From positions 1-28,773 of the forward strand of contig JALSQD010000065.1 of assembly GCA_026985615.1 (NCBI GenBank): DNA of 28,773 nt, in the 5' to 3' direction. Below the pieces are notes generated by a model. It ran no database searches, had not been told where the DNA came from, and saw nothing but the letters and a program-made list of their open reading frames with translations. A program made the translations under genes and the position numbers. Source of the stretch: Thermaceae bacterium (GTDB lineage: Bacteria > Deinococcota > Deinococci > Deinococcales > Marinithermaceae). Shown here one piece after another: positions 19,970 through 27,968 of this stretch; within the stretch, counting starts at the first letter, position 1, and every line of letters starts with the position of its first letter.

Positions 19970-21328
19970 ATGGCGGAGCCGGCGAAGACCCTGCCCGTGG
20001 GGCGCGTGCCCCCGCACAACCTAGAGACCGAGGCCAGCGTGCTGGGCTCGGCGCTCGTGGACAACGACGCCATTGACCGCGTTGAGGGTTTGATCACACC
20101 TGAAGTCTTCTACAAGGAAGCGCACCGCAAGATCTGGCGCGCCATGGAGGCGTTGCGCGCCCGCGGCGAGCCGGTTGACTTGGTGACCCTGGCCGAGGAG
20201 CTCAAGAAGAACGGCGAGCTGGACGAGGTGGGCGGGCACACCTACCTGGTGGGGTTGAGCGAGGCCACGCCCACCGCGGCCTACGCCGAGCACTATGCCC
20301 GCATTGTGGCGGAGAAGGCTGTGCTCCGGCGCCTCATCGCCGCCGCCGGCGAGGCGATGCGGCTGGCCTACGACGAGGCGGGCAGTGTCGAGGAGATTGT
20401 GGACCAGGCGGGCAAGCTCATCCTCGACGTGGCCACCCACGGGCCGCGCCACGATTTTCAGGAGATGCGCGAGCTCGTCACCGAGGCCCACGAGCGCATC
20501 GCGCGCCTGCGGGAGGACGGGGTTGCCGACGACCTGCTCCCTACCGGCTTCGCCGACCTGGACCAGATGATTGGTGGCCTGGGTCCGGGCAGCCTCAACA
20601 TCATTGCCGCGCGCCCTTCGATGGGTAAGACTGCCTTTGCCCTCACCATCGCCCAGAACGTGGCTCTGCGTGACGGTGTTCCGGTAGCCATCTTCTCGCT
20701 CGAGATGCCCGCACTCGACCTGGTGCTGCGCATGCTCTCGAGTGAGGCCCGGGTGGACATGAACCGCATACGCCAGGCGCAGCTCTCCGACCGCGACTAC
20801 GAGCGGCTGGTCACCGCGGCCGGGCGCATCTACGAGGCGCCGGTCTTCATCGACGACACCCCGGGCCTGACCCTGATGGAGTTGCGCGCGCGGGCGCGTC
20901 GCCTGGCTGCGCATCACAAGGTGGGGCTGATCGTCATCGACTATATGCAGCTGATGAGCGGCGGGCAGTCGAGCCGCAACGGCGAGAACCGCCAACAGGA
21001 GATCGCCGCGATCAGCCGCGGGCTTAAGAGCCTGGCGCGCGAGCTTGAGGTGCCGGTGGTGGCGCTTAGCCAGCTCAGCCGCGCGGTCGAAAGCCGGCCC
21101 AACAAACGCCCCATGCTCAGCGACCTGCGCGAGTCGGGCTCGATCGAGCAGGACGCCGACTTGGTGCTCTTCATCTACCGCGACGACTACTACAACGAAC
21201 ACTCCGAGAAGGCGGGTATCGCTGAGATCATCGTGGGCAAGCAGCGCAACGGCCCGGTGGGGACCGTGGAGCTGCAGTTCCACGCCGCCCACGTGCGCTT
21301 CAACGACCTGGCGCGGGGCGAGTTCTAG
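19970..21328 (+). CDS. dnaB: Replicative DNA helicase DnaB
   Basis: A 452-aa helicase. The N-terminal primase-interacting domain (PPHNLETEASVLGSALVD, ~14-31; then ~40-130) is followed by the RecA-like motor domain. This contains PTGFADLD, Walker A ARPSMGKT (214-221), the IFSLEMP strand, Walker B LIVIDYMQLM and the DLRESGSIEQDADLVLFIYR arginine-finger region. No intein is present. ATG 19970 is chosen over the in-frame ATG at 19931 because DnaB homologues begin a few residues before PPHNLE and GAAAGG precedes it. It unwinds DNA at the replication fork. Its TAG overlaps the stop of the convergent metallohydrolase gene. Confidence 0.97.
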   Translation: MAEPAKTLPVGRVPPHNLETEASVLGSALVDNDAIDRVEGLITPEVFYKEAHRKIWRAMEALRARGEPVDLVTLAEELKKNGELDEVGGHTYLVGLSEATPTAAYAEHYARIVAEKAVLRRLIAAAGEAMRLAYDEAGSVEEIVDQAGKLILDVATHGPRHDFQEMRELVTEAHERIARLREDGVADDLLPTGFADLDQMIGGLGPGSLNIIAARPSMGKTAFALTIAQNVALRDGVPVAIFSLEMPALDLVLRMLSSEARVDMNRIRQAQLSDRDYERLVTAAGRIYEAPVFIDDTPGLTLMELRARARRLAAHHKVGLIVIDYMQLMSGGQSSRNGENRQQEIAAISRGLKSLARELEVPVVALSQLSRAVESRPNKRPMLSDLRESGSIEQDADLVLFIYRDDYYNEHSEKAGIAEIIVGKQRNGPVGTVELQFHAAHVRFNDLARGEF

Positions 21329-22263
21329 CCTTTTTTGAAGCGCGCCCAGAGCCGCCGCAGCTCGGCGCGCATGCGTTTGGGATCGTCCGCGTAGGCGCGC
21401 TCGATCCGCGCCTGCTCCGCGCGGAAGCGCTCGAGCCTGTCCAGCTCGGGCGTTGGCACGGCGGCGGACTCGACCGCCATCCCATCGTGGGCGAAGGCCA
21501 CCCACTCCCCAGCGCGCGCCGCCACCGCGTCTAATTCCTCTGGGGTCATCCCCACGCTCTCGTAGACGTGGGTGAAGACGAGTTGGCGTGTCCGCTCGCG
21601 CCAGGCCTCGACGGCCTGGTCGAAGGTGTAAAAGGCTTGCCAGGCTTCGTCGTTGGGCGGGAGCTCGAAGGGCAGGGCGTCCAGCGGCGGAATGGGCATC
21701 TGCACGACCGCCCAGTCGAAGGGCCCTTCGGGCAGGGGCAGGCTGCGGACATGGTCGGGGGCGTAGAGGCCGCGGGCGCTAGCGGTCTCGAAGAGGTAGG
21801 CGAAGACGGGCTCTTCCAGCCCGTGTGCGAGTGGTGTGACCCGCACCCCGCCCAGGTCGAAAGGGCGGCTCGGCGCGATCAGGTGTAGCTCCAGGTAGCC
21901 GGCGTCCACCAGGCGCTCAAGGGGATAGCGCTCGGCGAGGACGGGGTAGAGTGGCCGCGGCACCCAGCCCTGCACCGGCCGGTTTGCCGATTGGGCCAGG
22001 AACTGCACCACCCGCATCCCGGCGGCGTGGTCGGGGTGGGCATGGGTCCAGACGACGTGGCGCGGGGTGAGGCCGTGGGCGGTGAGCTGGAGGTTGGCCT
22101 CCTCGGGGGTGTCGACGAGCAGTTCGGCCTCGGGGAGGTAGAGGCTGGGCCCGGTGCGCCGCGCGCGGCCGCCCTGCTCGCGGGCGAGGGTGCACAGCCG
22201 GCAGGTGCAGCCCGCCTTGGGGGTGGGTTGCGATCCCGCGCTGCCCAGGATCAGGGGGCGCAT
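21325..22263 (-). CDS. PhnP-like MBL-fold metallohydrolase
   Basis: A 312-aa metallo-beta-lactamase-fold enzyme. It starts with the PhnP-type Cys cluster (C19, C21, C24) and SLYL strand. The metal motif THAHPDHAAG gives H74, H76, D78 and H79, with later ligands in PLAHGLEE and TSLYAPDH-like segments (LYAPDHVRSLP) and THVYES. PhnP relatives are phosphodiesterases of phosphonate breakdown or other small-molecule hydrolases; no phn genes are present here, so a generic phosphodiesterase is more prudent. The C-terminal ~70 residues are charged helix not needed for the fold. It is the downstream partner of the DUF4388 gene, with nine bases between. Confidence 0.85.
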   Translation of the reverse strand: MRPLILGSAGSQPTPKAGCTCRLCTLAREQGGRARRTGPSLYLPEAELLVDTPEEANLQLTAHGLTPRHVVWTHAHPDHAAGMRVVQFLAQSANRPVQGWVPRPLYPVLAERYPLERLVDAGYLELHLIAPSRPFDLGGVRVTPLAHGLEEPVFAYLFETASARGLYAPDHVRSLPLPEGPFDWAVVQMPIPPLDALPFELPPNDEAWQAFYTFDQAVEAWRERTRQLVFTHVYESVGMTPEELDAVAARAGEWVAFAHDGMAVESAAVPTPELDRLERFRAEQARIERAYADDPKRMRAELRRLWARFKKG

Positions 22264-22272
22264 GCCCTCAGC

Positions 22273-22824
22273 TTACCGGGCGGGCTCCACCTTGTTGCGC
22301 TCCAGCAGCTTGTGCAGGTAGTAACGCACCTGGTCGAGCGGCAACCGTAGCTTGTTTGCGATCTCCTTGGCGCTCGCGCCCTCTTCGCGCTGCAACAGGG
22401 GGCCCGCTGCTCGCAGGAAGAGGCTGCCGTCGGGGTTGGCGAGCGCGGTGAGGCGGAAGCGGCGTTCGGGGTCGGGCAGGAGGTCCAGGTAGCGCAGCTG
22501 TTCGTCGTACTGGGTGAAGACACTCAGCAGCAGCTTGTCGAGGGGCCAGTTCAGCGGTGGCTTGCAAGGGGTGCGGAATGGGCGCGCGATGAACTCAAAA
22601 GCGCCCTCGTTGCCCGTAGCCAACTCGGCCAGAAAGGCCTTGGCCTGGAGAGGGTCGAGGAAGTCGCCGTTGACGTTAATGCAACGAAGCTTTCGTCGTT
22701 TGAGGTAGAGCTGGGACGTGCGTTTGCGCGGGAGGTGCCATAGCTCGAGCACGCCCTCGAGATGTGCCACTAGGGTGATCAATTGCGCAAACTCCAACTC
22801 CCGCAAATTTCCGCTCAATTCCAT
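22273..22824 (-). CDS. DUF4388 (PatA-N-like) protein with C-terminal winged-helix-like region
   Basis: A 183-aa protein. Residues ~1-90 (MELSGNLRELEFAQLITLVA ... GVLELWHLPRKRTSQLYLKR) match the DUF4388/PatA N-terminal pattern found in bacterial regulatory proteins. Residues ~110-183 form a helical region ending in a helix-turn-helix-like stretch (SAKEIANKLRLPLDQVRYYL). It may be a small regulator or signalling adaptor. ATG 22824 has GGAG about ten bases upstream and a TATAAT box about 30 bp upstream. It is followed by the metallohydrolase gene on the same strand. Confidence 0.75.
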   Translation of the reverse strand: MELSGNLRELEFAQLITLVAHLEGVLELWHLPRKRTSQLYLKRRKLRCINVNGDFLDPLQAKAFLAELATGNEGAFEFIARPFRTPCKPPLNWPLDKLLLSVFTQYDEQLRYLDLLPDPERRFRLTALANPDGSLFLRAAGPLLQREEGASAKEIANKLRLPLDQVRYYLHKLLERNKVEPAR

Positions 22825-22855
22825 AGGGTGCTCGCTCCAGCCCGTTGTTTTTCCA

Positions 22856-22861
22856 ATTATA
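22856..22861 (-). promoter_or_regulatory. -10 element of the DUF4388 gene
   Basis: On the minus strand a perfect TATAAT lies 31 bases before the ATG at 22824, in the gap behind the comM stop. No convincing -35 box is visible. Confidence 0.5.
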
Positions 22862-22886
22862 ACGAGTGCCCAAGGGGTTCTTTGGC

Positions 22887-24380
22887 CTAATTCAGGGCTT
22901 CGCGAAATACGAGCGCCTCGGCCACGTGCGCTTCCTTCACGCGCTCCGCGCCCGCCAGGTCGGCAATGGTGCGCGCCACCCGCTGCACCTTGTCGAAGCT
23001 GCGGCCGGTGAGCTGGAGCTTGCGGGCGGCGGCGGCTAGCAACCCCTGGGCACCCTCGTCGAGCGCCAGCGCCTCCGCCAGCTCGCGACCCACCAGCTCA
23101 CCGTTGGTCTTGCCCTGGCGGCCCAGCATCCGTTCGCGCGCCGCCAGCACCCGCTCGCGCACGGCCGCGGTGGGCTCGCCTTCGGGGGCGCGGGCCAGCT
23201 CGGCCGCGGTCAGGCGGGGCACGCTCACCACCAGGTCGAAGCGGTCGAGCAATGGGCCGGAGATGCGGCCAACGTATCGCCGGCGGGCTGTGAGGGAGCA
23301 GGTGCAGGTCCGCTCCGGATCGCCGTACCAGCCGCAGGGACAGGGGTTCATCGCCGCCACCAGCAGGAAGCGCGCGGGGAAGGTGAAGCTGGCCCGGGCC
23401 CGGCTCACCGTCACCACCCCGTCCTCGAGCGGCTGCCGCAGCACCTCGAGCGTGCGCCGAGGAAACTCGGGCAGCTCGTCGAGGAAGAGCACTCCGCGGT
23501 GGGCCAGGCTGATCTCGCCCGGCTTGGGCACCGCCCCACCGCCGATTAAGCCGGCGTCGGAGGTGGTGTGGTGGGGGCTGCGAAACGGCGGCCGCCGCAC
23601 CAGCCCCCGCATCAGGCGCCCGGCGGCGGCGTGGATGCGCGTCACCTCTAGCGCCTCTTCGTGGTTCAGCGCCGGAAGCAGGAAGGGCAGCCGCCGGGCC
23701 AGCATCGTCTTGCCCGAGCCGGGGGTGCCCACCATCAGCAGGTGATGAAAGCCGGCGGCGGCGATCTCCACCGCCCGCTTGGCCTTGGCCTGTCCCTTGA
23801 CGTCGGCCAGGTCGAGCACCCCCTCCAGTTCGTCCACCAGGTCAGGCGAGCGCACCGGCTCGAGCTCCCGGTCGCCTAGCAGGAAGGCCACCGCCTCGCT
23901 CAGCGTGCGCGGGGCATAGACCTCGAGCCCTTCGATCACGCTCGCCTCCTCGGCCGAGCCCGGAGGCAGGAGCAGCCTCTTCTGCCCGTTCTCGAGCGCC
24001 CCCAGCGCCAGGTTGATGGCCCCGCTAATGGGGCGGAGTTCGCCGTCGAGGGCTAGCTCGCCCGCCACCGCCCACCCTTCCAGGTTTTCGGCTGGAATGA
24101 CCCCCTGAGCCGCCAGGAGCGCCAGGGCGATAGGCAGGTCGTAAAGCGGCCCCTCCTTGCGTAGCTCGGCCGGGGCCAGGTTGACCACGATCCGCATCTG
24201 CGGGTATGGAAAACCGCTGTTCTTGAGCGCTGACCGCACCCGGTCGCGCGACTCGTTCACTGCCGCGTCGGGCAGCCCCACCACGGTAAAGCCGGGAAAT
24301 CCGGGCGATACGTCGGCCTCGACCACCACGGGTAGGGCGTCAAGGCCGTGCAGGGTAAAGGAATGTGCGCGGGCCAGCAT
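22887..24380 (-). CDS. comM: ComM/YifB-type Mg-chelatase-like AAA+ ATPase
   Basis: A 497-aa protein. The N-terminal ChlI-like domain (~20-140, VEADVSPGFPGFTVVGLPD) is followed by the AAA+ domain with Walker A GTPGSGKT (218-225), HHTTSDAGLIGGG (~275), Walker B GVLFLDELPEF and the sensor NPCPCGWYG with nearby cysteines (CTC). The C-terminal Mg_chelatase_C helical domain is RVARTIADLAG. ComM is a hexameric helicase that promotes branch migration during natural transformation, which fits a naturally competent Thermus-like host. The ATG lies 11 bases behind a TAAAAT box without a ribosome site. It is transcribed away from the membrane-protein cluster on the same strand. Confidence 0.93.
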   Translation of the reverse strand: MLARAHSFTLHGLDALPVVVEADVSPGFPGFTVVGLPDAAVNESRDRVRSALKNSGFPYPQMRIVVNLAPAELRKEGPLYDLPIALALLAAQGVIPAENLEGWAVAGELALDGELRPISGAINLALGALENGQKRLLLPPGSAEEASVIEGLEVYAPRTLSEAVAFLLGDRELEPVRSPDLVDELEGVLDLADVKGQAKAKRAVEIAAAGFHHLLMVGTPGSGKTMLARRLPFLLPALNHEEALEVTRIHAAAGRLMRGLVRRPPFRSPHHTTSDAGLIGGGAVPKPGEISLAHRGVLFLDELPEFPRRTLEVLRQPLEDGVVTVSRARASFTFPARFLLVAAMNPCPCGWYGDPERTCTCSLTARRRYVGRISGPLLDRFDLVVSVPRLTAAELARAPEGEPTAAVRERVLAARERMLGRQGKTNGELVGRELAEALALDEGAQGLLAAAARKLQLTGRSFDKVQRVARTIADLAGAERVKEAHVAEALVFREALN

Positions 24381-24391
24381 GGGCTGGAGGT

Positions 24392-24433
24392 ATTTTACCG
24401 CCTCTCCACATTCGCGACGGGGTTTTTACCGCC
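24392..24433 (-). promoter_or_regulatory. comM promoter with direct repeat
   Basis: On the minus strand GGCGGTAAAA occurs at 24433-24424 and again at 24402-24393, 31 bp apart (about three helical turns). The second copy contains the TAAAAT box (24397-24392) placed 11 bases before the comM ATG. The first copy could be an upstream operator or an alternative -10. Confidence 0.4.
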
Positions 24434-24480
24434 TTCCCGCCATGGCGCGGTGACCATGCGAGGTGGCGGGATGGTCTTTA

Positions 24481-25098
24481 CTAGACATTCATTGGTGTAG
24501 AGGGCCGACGTCCTCTGAGCCAGGTTGAACCAGTTGGAGCGTTCCCGGCCCGCGGCTGCAGCAACGGCCAGTTGATTGCCTTGAGAATCGCTATACCGGC
24601 CAGCAACTGGACGATAAAGCTGGCTCGGTTTACCCGTACGCCCTCCGGCAAAGTGATTCCGTAGCGGCGATGTCAGTCGGCGGGGCCCGATCGGGATACA
24701 GCTCACGCAAAAAATTCCAAAAAAGCATCCCAGCTTTCCAGATTGAGCGGCGCCAGCCAGGTTTGGGGACCAACCCCCGGGCGCGATACCGGTATCCAGG
24801 GGTGAAGCAAGCACGGCCGGCGCCAGTCGAGATCGAAGAGACTCGGGGAGCCCAGCGGGCGGCAATCGCTGTTGGCGCAGATTGCTTTTGGCAAGATGGT
24901 GAATAACAAGTGTCTTTTTTTGCGGAGCTTATCTGCTATGCGTACAACAGTCCGCCGAGCACAATCAGCGCCGCCGGAGCTGGGGAGATTGAGCCAGCTT
25001 TCAACGGCAGGCGGTCGGCTGCGGCTAGCAATGCCGCTAGCAAACGTTAAAACCACTGTTCCCAAGCCGAAGTAACGCGAGTTTTGGCGTAAGCGCAA
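24481..25098 (-). pseudogene. Frame-broken tandem copy of the 236-aa membrane protein
   Basis: Read on the minus strand across frames, the region mirrors the intact gene just upstream. A Cys segment ICANSDCRPLGS corresponds to LCCNGDCRDLAS. WLAPLNLESWDAFLEF corresponds to WHVPLSLCGWDVLWER. After a one-base shift in the A6 run at 24709-24714 it reads LRELYPD (intact: IRELLPG). After a compensating shift near 24665 it reads YGITLPEGVRVNRASFIVQL (intact: MPICLPQGVVFGSLQRSNF), then a hydrophobic helix, to a TAG at 24483-24481. The N-terminal helices survive only as hydrophobic stretches interrupted by stops. Length (~206 codons) and order agree with a tandem duplication whose downstream copy decayed. 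Single-base sequencing errors explain part of this at most, because the N-terminus has several stops. Confidence 0.65.
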
Positions 25099-25109
25099 GG
25101 ACGACTCAA

Positions 25110-25820
25110 CTAACCTCCCCGCCGACGCCTGCCTAGATACCAGACGGCGACCATCATGGCCAACAATCCTCCGACCCAGTCAAAGCCGTAACCGGAAAAA
25201 AATATTTCTAGCAGGCCTACCACCAGGCCGTCAATAACACCGAGCAAAAGTATCAATAAGGCGAAGTGGGTAAAATTCGACCTCTGTAGGCTACCAAACA
25301 CCACCCCCTGAGGTAAGCAGATCGGCATGTCCCAGGCGCGAGCTAAAATCTGTTGCAACGTTGTGTCTTGCCGCCAGTCGCCCAGCTCCAAACCTGGCAG
25401 CAGCTCGCGGATACGCTCCCAGAGCACGTCCCAGCCACAAAGCGATAGCGGTACGTGCCAGACTTCACCATCCTCCCACTTCAGCACCAGCGCGCCTTCG
25501 CTCATGTTGGCTACGCGAGCCGCGTTGCGTGTATCGAATCCGGCTGCGGTCAGACTGGCTAGATCGCGACAATCGCCATTACAGCACAATTGTTCACCCC
25601 TTACCTCCAGGGGCCGGGCCCAGCTCCAGGAACGCGGCAAGGCGAGCAGTATATCCAAGAACACCAGGAAGACAAGGGCGGCCAGCCAGCGGGAATAATT
25701 GAAATATAGCCATACGGCAAGGGCAATGAAAACGACCGCTACGAACAGACTCAGCAGGTAGAACCTTCGTACTTTGGGCCCCGGCTCGAGCCGCAACACT
25801 CCCTCATTGCCGTCCAACAA
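25110..25820 (-). CDS. Membrane protein of unknown function (four helices)
   Basis: A 236-aa protein starting at TTG 25820, six bases behind a full AAGGAGG ribosome site. Two N-terminal helices (about 19-38 and 45-62, YLLSLFVAVVFIALAVWLYF and LAALVFLVFLDILLAL) precede a soluble middle part of ~120 residues. This part has a Cys cluster (LCCNGDC, ~79-85) and a W-rich strand segment (WEDGEVWHVPLSLCGWD). Two C-terminal helices (ALLILLLGVIDGLVVGLLEIF; GGLLAMMVAVWYL) are followed by RRRRGG. The layout recalls PH-like or photosystem-assembly-like membrane domains, but I cannot place it. It follows the 49-aa ORF with one base between. A decayed paralogue lies downstream. Confidence 0.75.
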   Translation of the reverse strand: MLDGNEGVLRLEPGPKVRRFYLLSLFVAVVFIALAVWLYFNYSRWLAALVFLVFLDILLALPRSWSWARPLEVRGEQLCCNGDCRDLASLTAAGFDTRNAARVANMSEGALVLKWEDGEVWHVPLSLCGWDVLWERIRELLPGLELGDWRQDTTLQQILARAWDMPICLPQGVVFGSLQRSNFTHFALLILLLGVIDGLVVGLLEIFFSGYGFDWVGGLLAMMVAVWYLGRRRRGG

Positions 25821-25821
25821 C

Positions 25822-25971
25822 TTACACCTCCTTCCCTACCGCAACGTCCGGAGTGGCCTTTGGACCCACCAGATGGTCAGGCGCATCCTCGTGAGACTCC
25901 AGCCTGACTTTGCCCGGTTTGCGCCCGATCCAAAACTCAGCTGCAGCCACCAGCGACAGCGCCACCTCCAT
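25822..25971 (-). CDS. Small protein of 49 aa, coupled to the membrane protein gene
   Basis: ATG 25971 lies nine bases behind GGGGGGAGG. The frame codes for a peptide starting MEVALSLVAAAEFWIGRKPG and ending PDVAVGKEV, with TAA at 25824-25822. The last codons (AAG GAG GTG TAA) form the ribosome site of the next gene, whose TTG start comes one base later, so translation of the two is probably coupled. The peptide has a short hydrophobic N-terminus, too short for a normal membrane helix, then a polar tail. Function unknown. It could be a partner of the membrane protein or a leader peptide that controls it. Confidence 0.45.
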   Translation of the reverse strand: MEVALSLVAAAEFWIGRKPGKVRLESHEDAPDHLVGPKATPDVAVGKEV

Positions 25972-26005
25972 CGTAAAATACCTCCCCCCTGGTGAATAAA
26001 AATAA

Positions 26006-26011
26006 ATTATA
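26006..26011 (-). promoter_or_regulatory. -10 element of the small ORF/membrane protein unit
   Basis: On the minus strand TATAAT is followed by an A/T-rich start region and, 20 bp later, by GGGGGGAGG and the 49-aa ORF. It overlaps the stop codon of the preceding 59-aa frame. No clear -35 match. Confidence 0.45.
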
Positions 26012-26186
26012 GCGCCAATACGCTGCCAAGCACGGCTGCTGGAATCGCCCGCGCCAGTAGCGGCGGTTTTTGCGAGTAAGCTTTTTCTCCTGGCGGCAGA
26101 TAGTACTGCACTTCAAGGCTCTGGGCCAGCGCCCGCAGCACCTTGGGATGCTGGTTCCAGTTAGGCATTTCCGAGCGGCGGGGCAT
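26007..26186 (-). CDS. Small protein of 59 aa, function unknown
   Basis: The frame is open from GTG 26243. ATG 26186 is preferred because AAGGGGGG lies six bases before it. The peptide begins MPRRSEMPNWNQHPKVLRAL, continues LEVQYYLPPGEKAYSQKPP and ends in a hydrophobic stretch (IPAAVLGSVLAL), as if a membrane helix were cut short by TAA at 26009-26007. It may be a complete tail-anchored small protein or the front part of a truncated membrane protein. It is divergent from the AOR-family gene and followed by the 49-aa ORF on the same strand. No family recognised. Confidence 0.4.
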   Translation of the reverse strand: MPRRSEMPNWNQHPKVLRALAQSLEVQYYLPPGEKAYSQKPPLLARAIPAAVLGSVLAL

Positions 26187-26246
26187 CAGCCGCCCCCCTT
26201 CGCTACCGCGGAAGGCTTCCACGAATTCATCTTGCCCGCGCACCGG

Positions 26247-26252
26247 TAGAAT
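26247..26252 (+). promoter_or_regulatory. Leaderless -10 element of the AOR-family gene
   Basis: TAGAAT, five bases, then ATG 26258, without a ribosome site. The same box in the same place precedes the next gene and ssb. Confidence 0.5.
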
Positions 26253-26257
26253 GGGGC

Positions 26258-27961
26258 ATGAAACGTCGCTGGCTGACCATCGACCTCGCCACCGGGCAGG
26301 TGGAAACGCGGGTAGTGAAGCCCCGGGAGGCGCTTCGCGGAGGACGCTGGCGCACGGCGCGCGAGCTGCTAGATCGTGGCATCGCAGAGGTGGATCCGCT
26401 AAGCCCCGAGAACCCGATAATCATCGCCACCGGACCTTTTGCAGGCTCCAGCTTTTCCAGCGCCAACCGGATCAGCATCGGTTTCAAGAGCCCGCTCACC
26501 GGCGGGGTCAAAGAATCCAACTCGGGCGGTACCCTGGCTTACGCGCTGGGGCGGTTGGGCATTGCCGGTTTGACGTTGTTGGGGGCGGCCCGGGGCTGGG
26601 TGCTGCTCCACGTTGGCGAAGAGGGCCTGCGGTTGGAGAGCGCCGAGCGCTACCTGGGGCGCGGCGTTTACGAAACGGCGGCAATGCTGCGCGAGCGCTA
26701 TCCTGCCGCGGTCAGCATCGGCCTAATAGGCCCGGTGGCGGAGTATGGCGGCCTTCTGGGTGGTTTTTCCATAACCGACTCCGATTTCCAACCCAGCCGC
26801 CTTTCGGCGCGCGGCGGCACCGGAGCGGTATTCGCCGCCAAACGGGTCAAGGCGATCGTGGTGGAGGGAGGGGAGACCCCCGAGTTCGCCAGAACGCCGG
26901 CGTTCAAGCGGGCCATGCGCGATTACGCCAAGGCGCTGATGAGCGACGACGGCGTGCGCCGTTATACCGTGGTCGGCACCGCCGGCACCGCTGACTTTGA
27001 GAACATGCTGGGCGGCCTTCCCACCAAAAACTTCAGCCGCGGGCGTTTTGCCGAGAAGGAAAATCCGCTGGGTGGCGAGGTTATGCGGCGTACGATTCTG
27101 GAGCGCGGCGGTCAGGGGGCCACCGAGCACGCCTGCATGCCCGGCTGCGTCATCAAATGTTCCAACAAGTTTCCCGACGCCAGCGGCCGGGTAATCGTCA
27201 GCCCGCTCGAGTACGAAACTTTGGGAGTGGCCGGCAGCAACCTTTGCCTAAAAACCCTCGACGAGGTGGCCGAACTCAACCGCCTGGCCAACGATCTGGG
27301 CATCGACACCATCGAGTGGGGCGCCACCCTGGGGGTGGCGATGGACGCTGGCCTGGGAGAGTGGGGCAGCCTCGAATTCGTCCGGCGGGTAGCCGACGAG
27401 ATGCGCAGGGGAAGTAAAGAAGGCCGTCGCTACGCCACCGGGACTGCTCGCTTCGGCCGCGCTATCGGTCACGATCGGGTGCCGGCGGTGCGCGATCAGG
27501 CGATGAGCGCTTACGACCCGCGGGTGGTGGAGGGCACCGGCGTGACCTTTATGACCAGTGCCCAGGGGGCCGACCACACCACCGGCAACGTTGCCCGCTT
27601 AAACCCGCGTGAGAAGAGCCTGGAAGAGCTGATGGAGCTCAGCTTTACCGCCCAGGTCTACATGGGCCTGGCCGACGCTCTCGGGCTGTGCGCTTTTGGC
27701 GGCAGCGTAAACAACGTTCAAAAAGAGGCGATCATGGCCGCCGCCGGCCTGGCGGCGGGGCTCGAAGCCAGCGCCGCCGACTTTGACCGCATTGGGCGCG
27801 AGGTGCTGGCGATGGAGCTCGAGTTCAACCGCGCCGCCGGCCTGCCCGACGTGATGCCGTTACCCCGCTTCATGTACGAAGAGCCGTTGCCGCCGCGCAA
27901 CCTTACCTCGCGGCTCGACCCGGCGGTGCTGTCGGGGTTCTGGAACCGGCTCGAGCGCTGA
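26258..27961 (+). CDS. Aldehyde ferredoxin oxidoreductase family tungsten/molybdenum enzyme
   Basis: A 567-aa cytoplasmic enzyme of the AOR family. The N-terminal domain binds the bis-pterin cofactor (ATGPFAGSSFSSANRISIGF ~57-76; SPLTGGVKESNSGG 78-91; SARGGTGAVFAAKRVKAIVV 183-202). The [4Fe-4S] ligands are C293, C297 and C301 (ACMPGCVIKCSN) and, far downstream, C478 (LGLCAFGG). The TFMTSAQGADHTTGN-like segment near 430-445 is the second pterin-binding region of the family. The family oxidises aldehydes or related substrates to acids with ferredoxin as acceptor; the substrate is not predictable here. It is somewhat shorter than the ~600-620 aa of archaeal members. A second Mo/W enzyme gene follows after 19 bp. 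Confidence 0.92.
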   Translation: MKRRWLTIDLATGQVETRVVKPREALRGGRWRTARELLDRGIAEVDPLSPENPIIIATGPFAGSSFSSANRISIGFKSPLTGGVKESNSGGTLAYALGRLGIAGLTLLGAARGWVLLHVGEEGLRLESAERYLGRGVYETAAMLRERYPAAVSIGLIGPVAEYGGLLGGFSITDSDFQPSRLSARGGTGAVFAAKRVKAIVVEGGETPEFARTPAFKRAMRDYAKALMSDDGVRRYTVVGTAGTADFENMLGGLPTKNFSRGRFAEKENPLGGEVMRRTILERGGQGATEHACMPGCVIKCSNKFPDASGRVIVSPLEYETLGVAGSNLCLKTLDEVAELNRLANDLGIDTIEWGATLGVAMDAGLGEWGSLEFVRRVADEMRRGSKEGRRYATGTARFGRAIGHDRVPAVRDQAMSAYDPRVVEGTGVTFMTSAQGADHTTGNVARLNPREKSLEELMELSFTAQVYMGLADALGLCAFGGSVNNVQKEAIMAAAGLAAGLEASAADFDRIGREVLAMELEFNRAAGLPDVMPLPRFMYEEPLPPRNLTSRLDPAVLSGFWNRLER

Positions 27962-27968
27962 CGGTGGG

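Noticed and set aside
21326..21337. T6 run behind dnaB as an intrinsic terminator
   Set aside because: The run encodes the C-terminal Lys-Lys of the convergent metallohydrolase gene and no stable stem directly precedes it.
20021..21505. 494-codon open frame antisense to dnaB
   Set aside because: Long only because of codon bias in dnaB; no recognisable motif and it crosses the convergent gene boundary.
24395..24865. 156-codon minus-strand frame upstream of comM as a gene
   Set aside because: Its composition is gene-unlike and the similarity to the neighbouring membrane protein is found by switching frames, so a pseudogene explains the region better.
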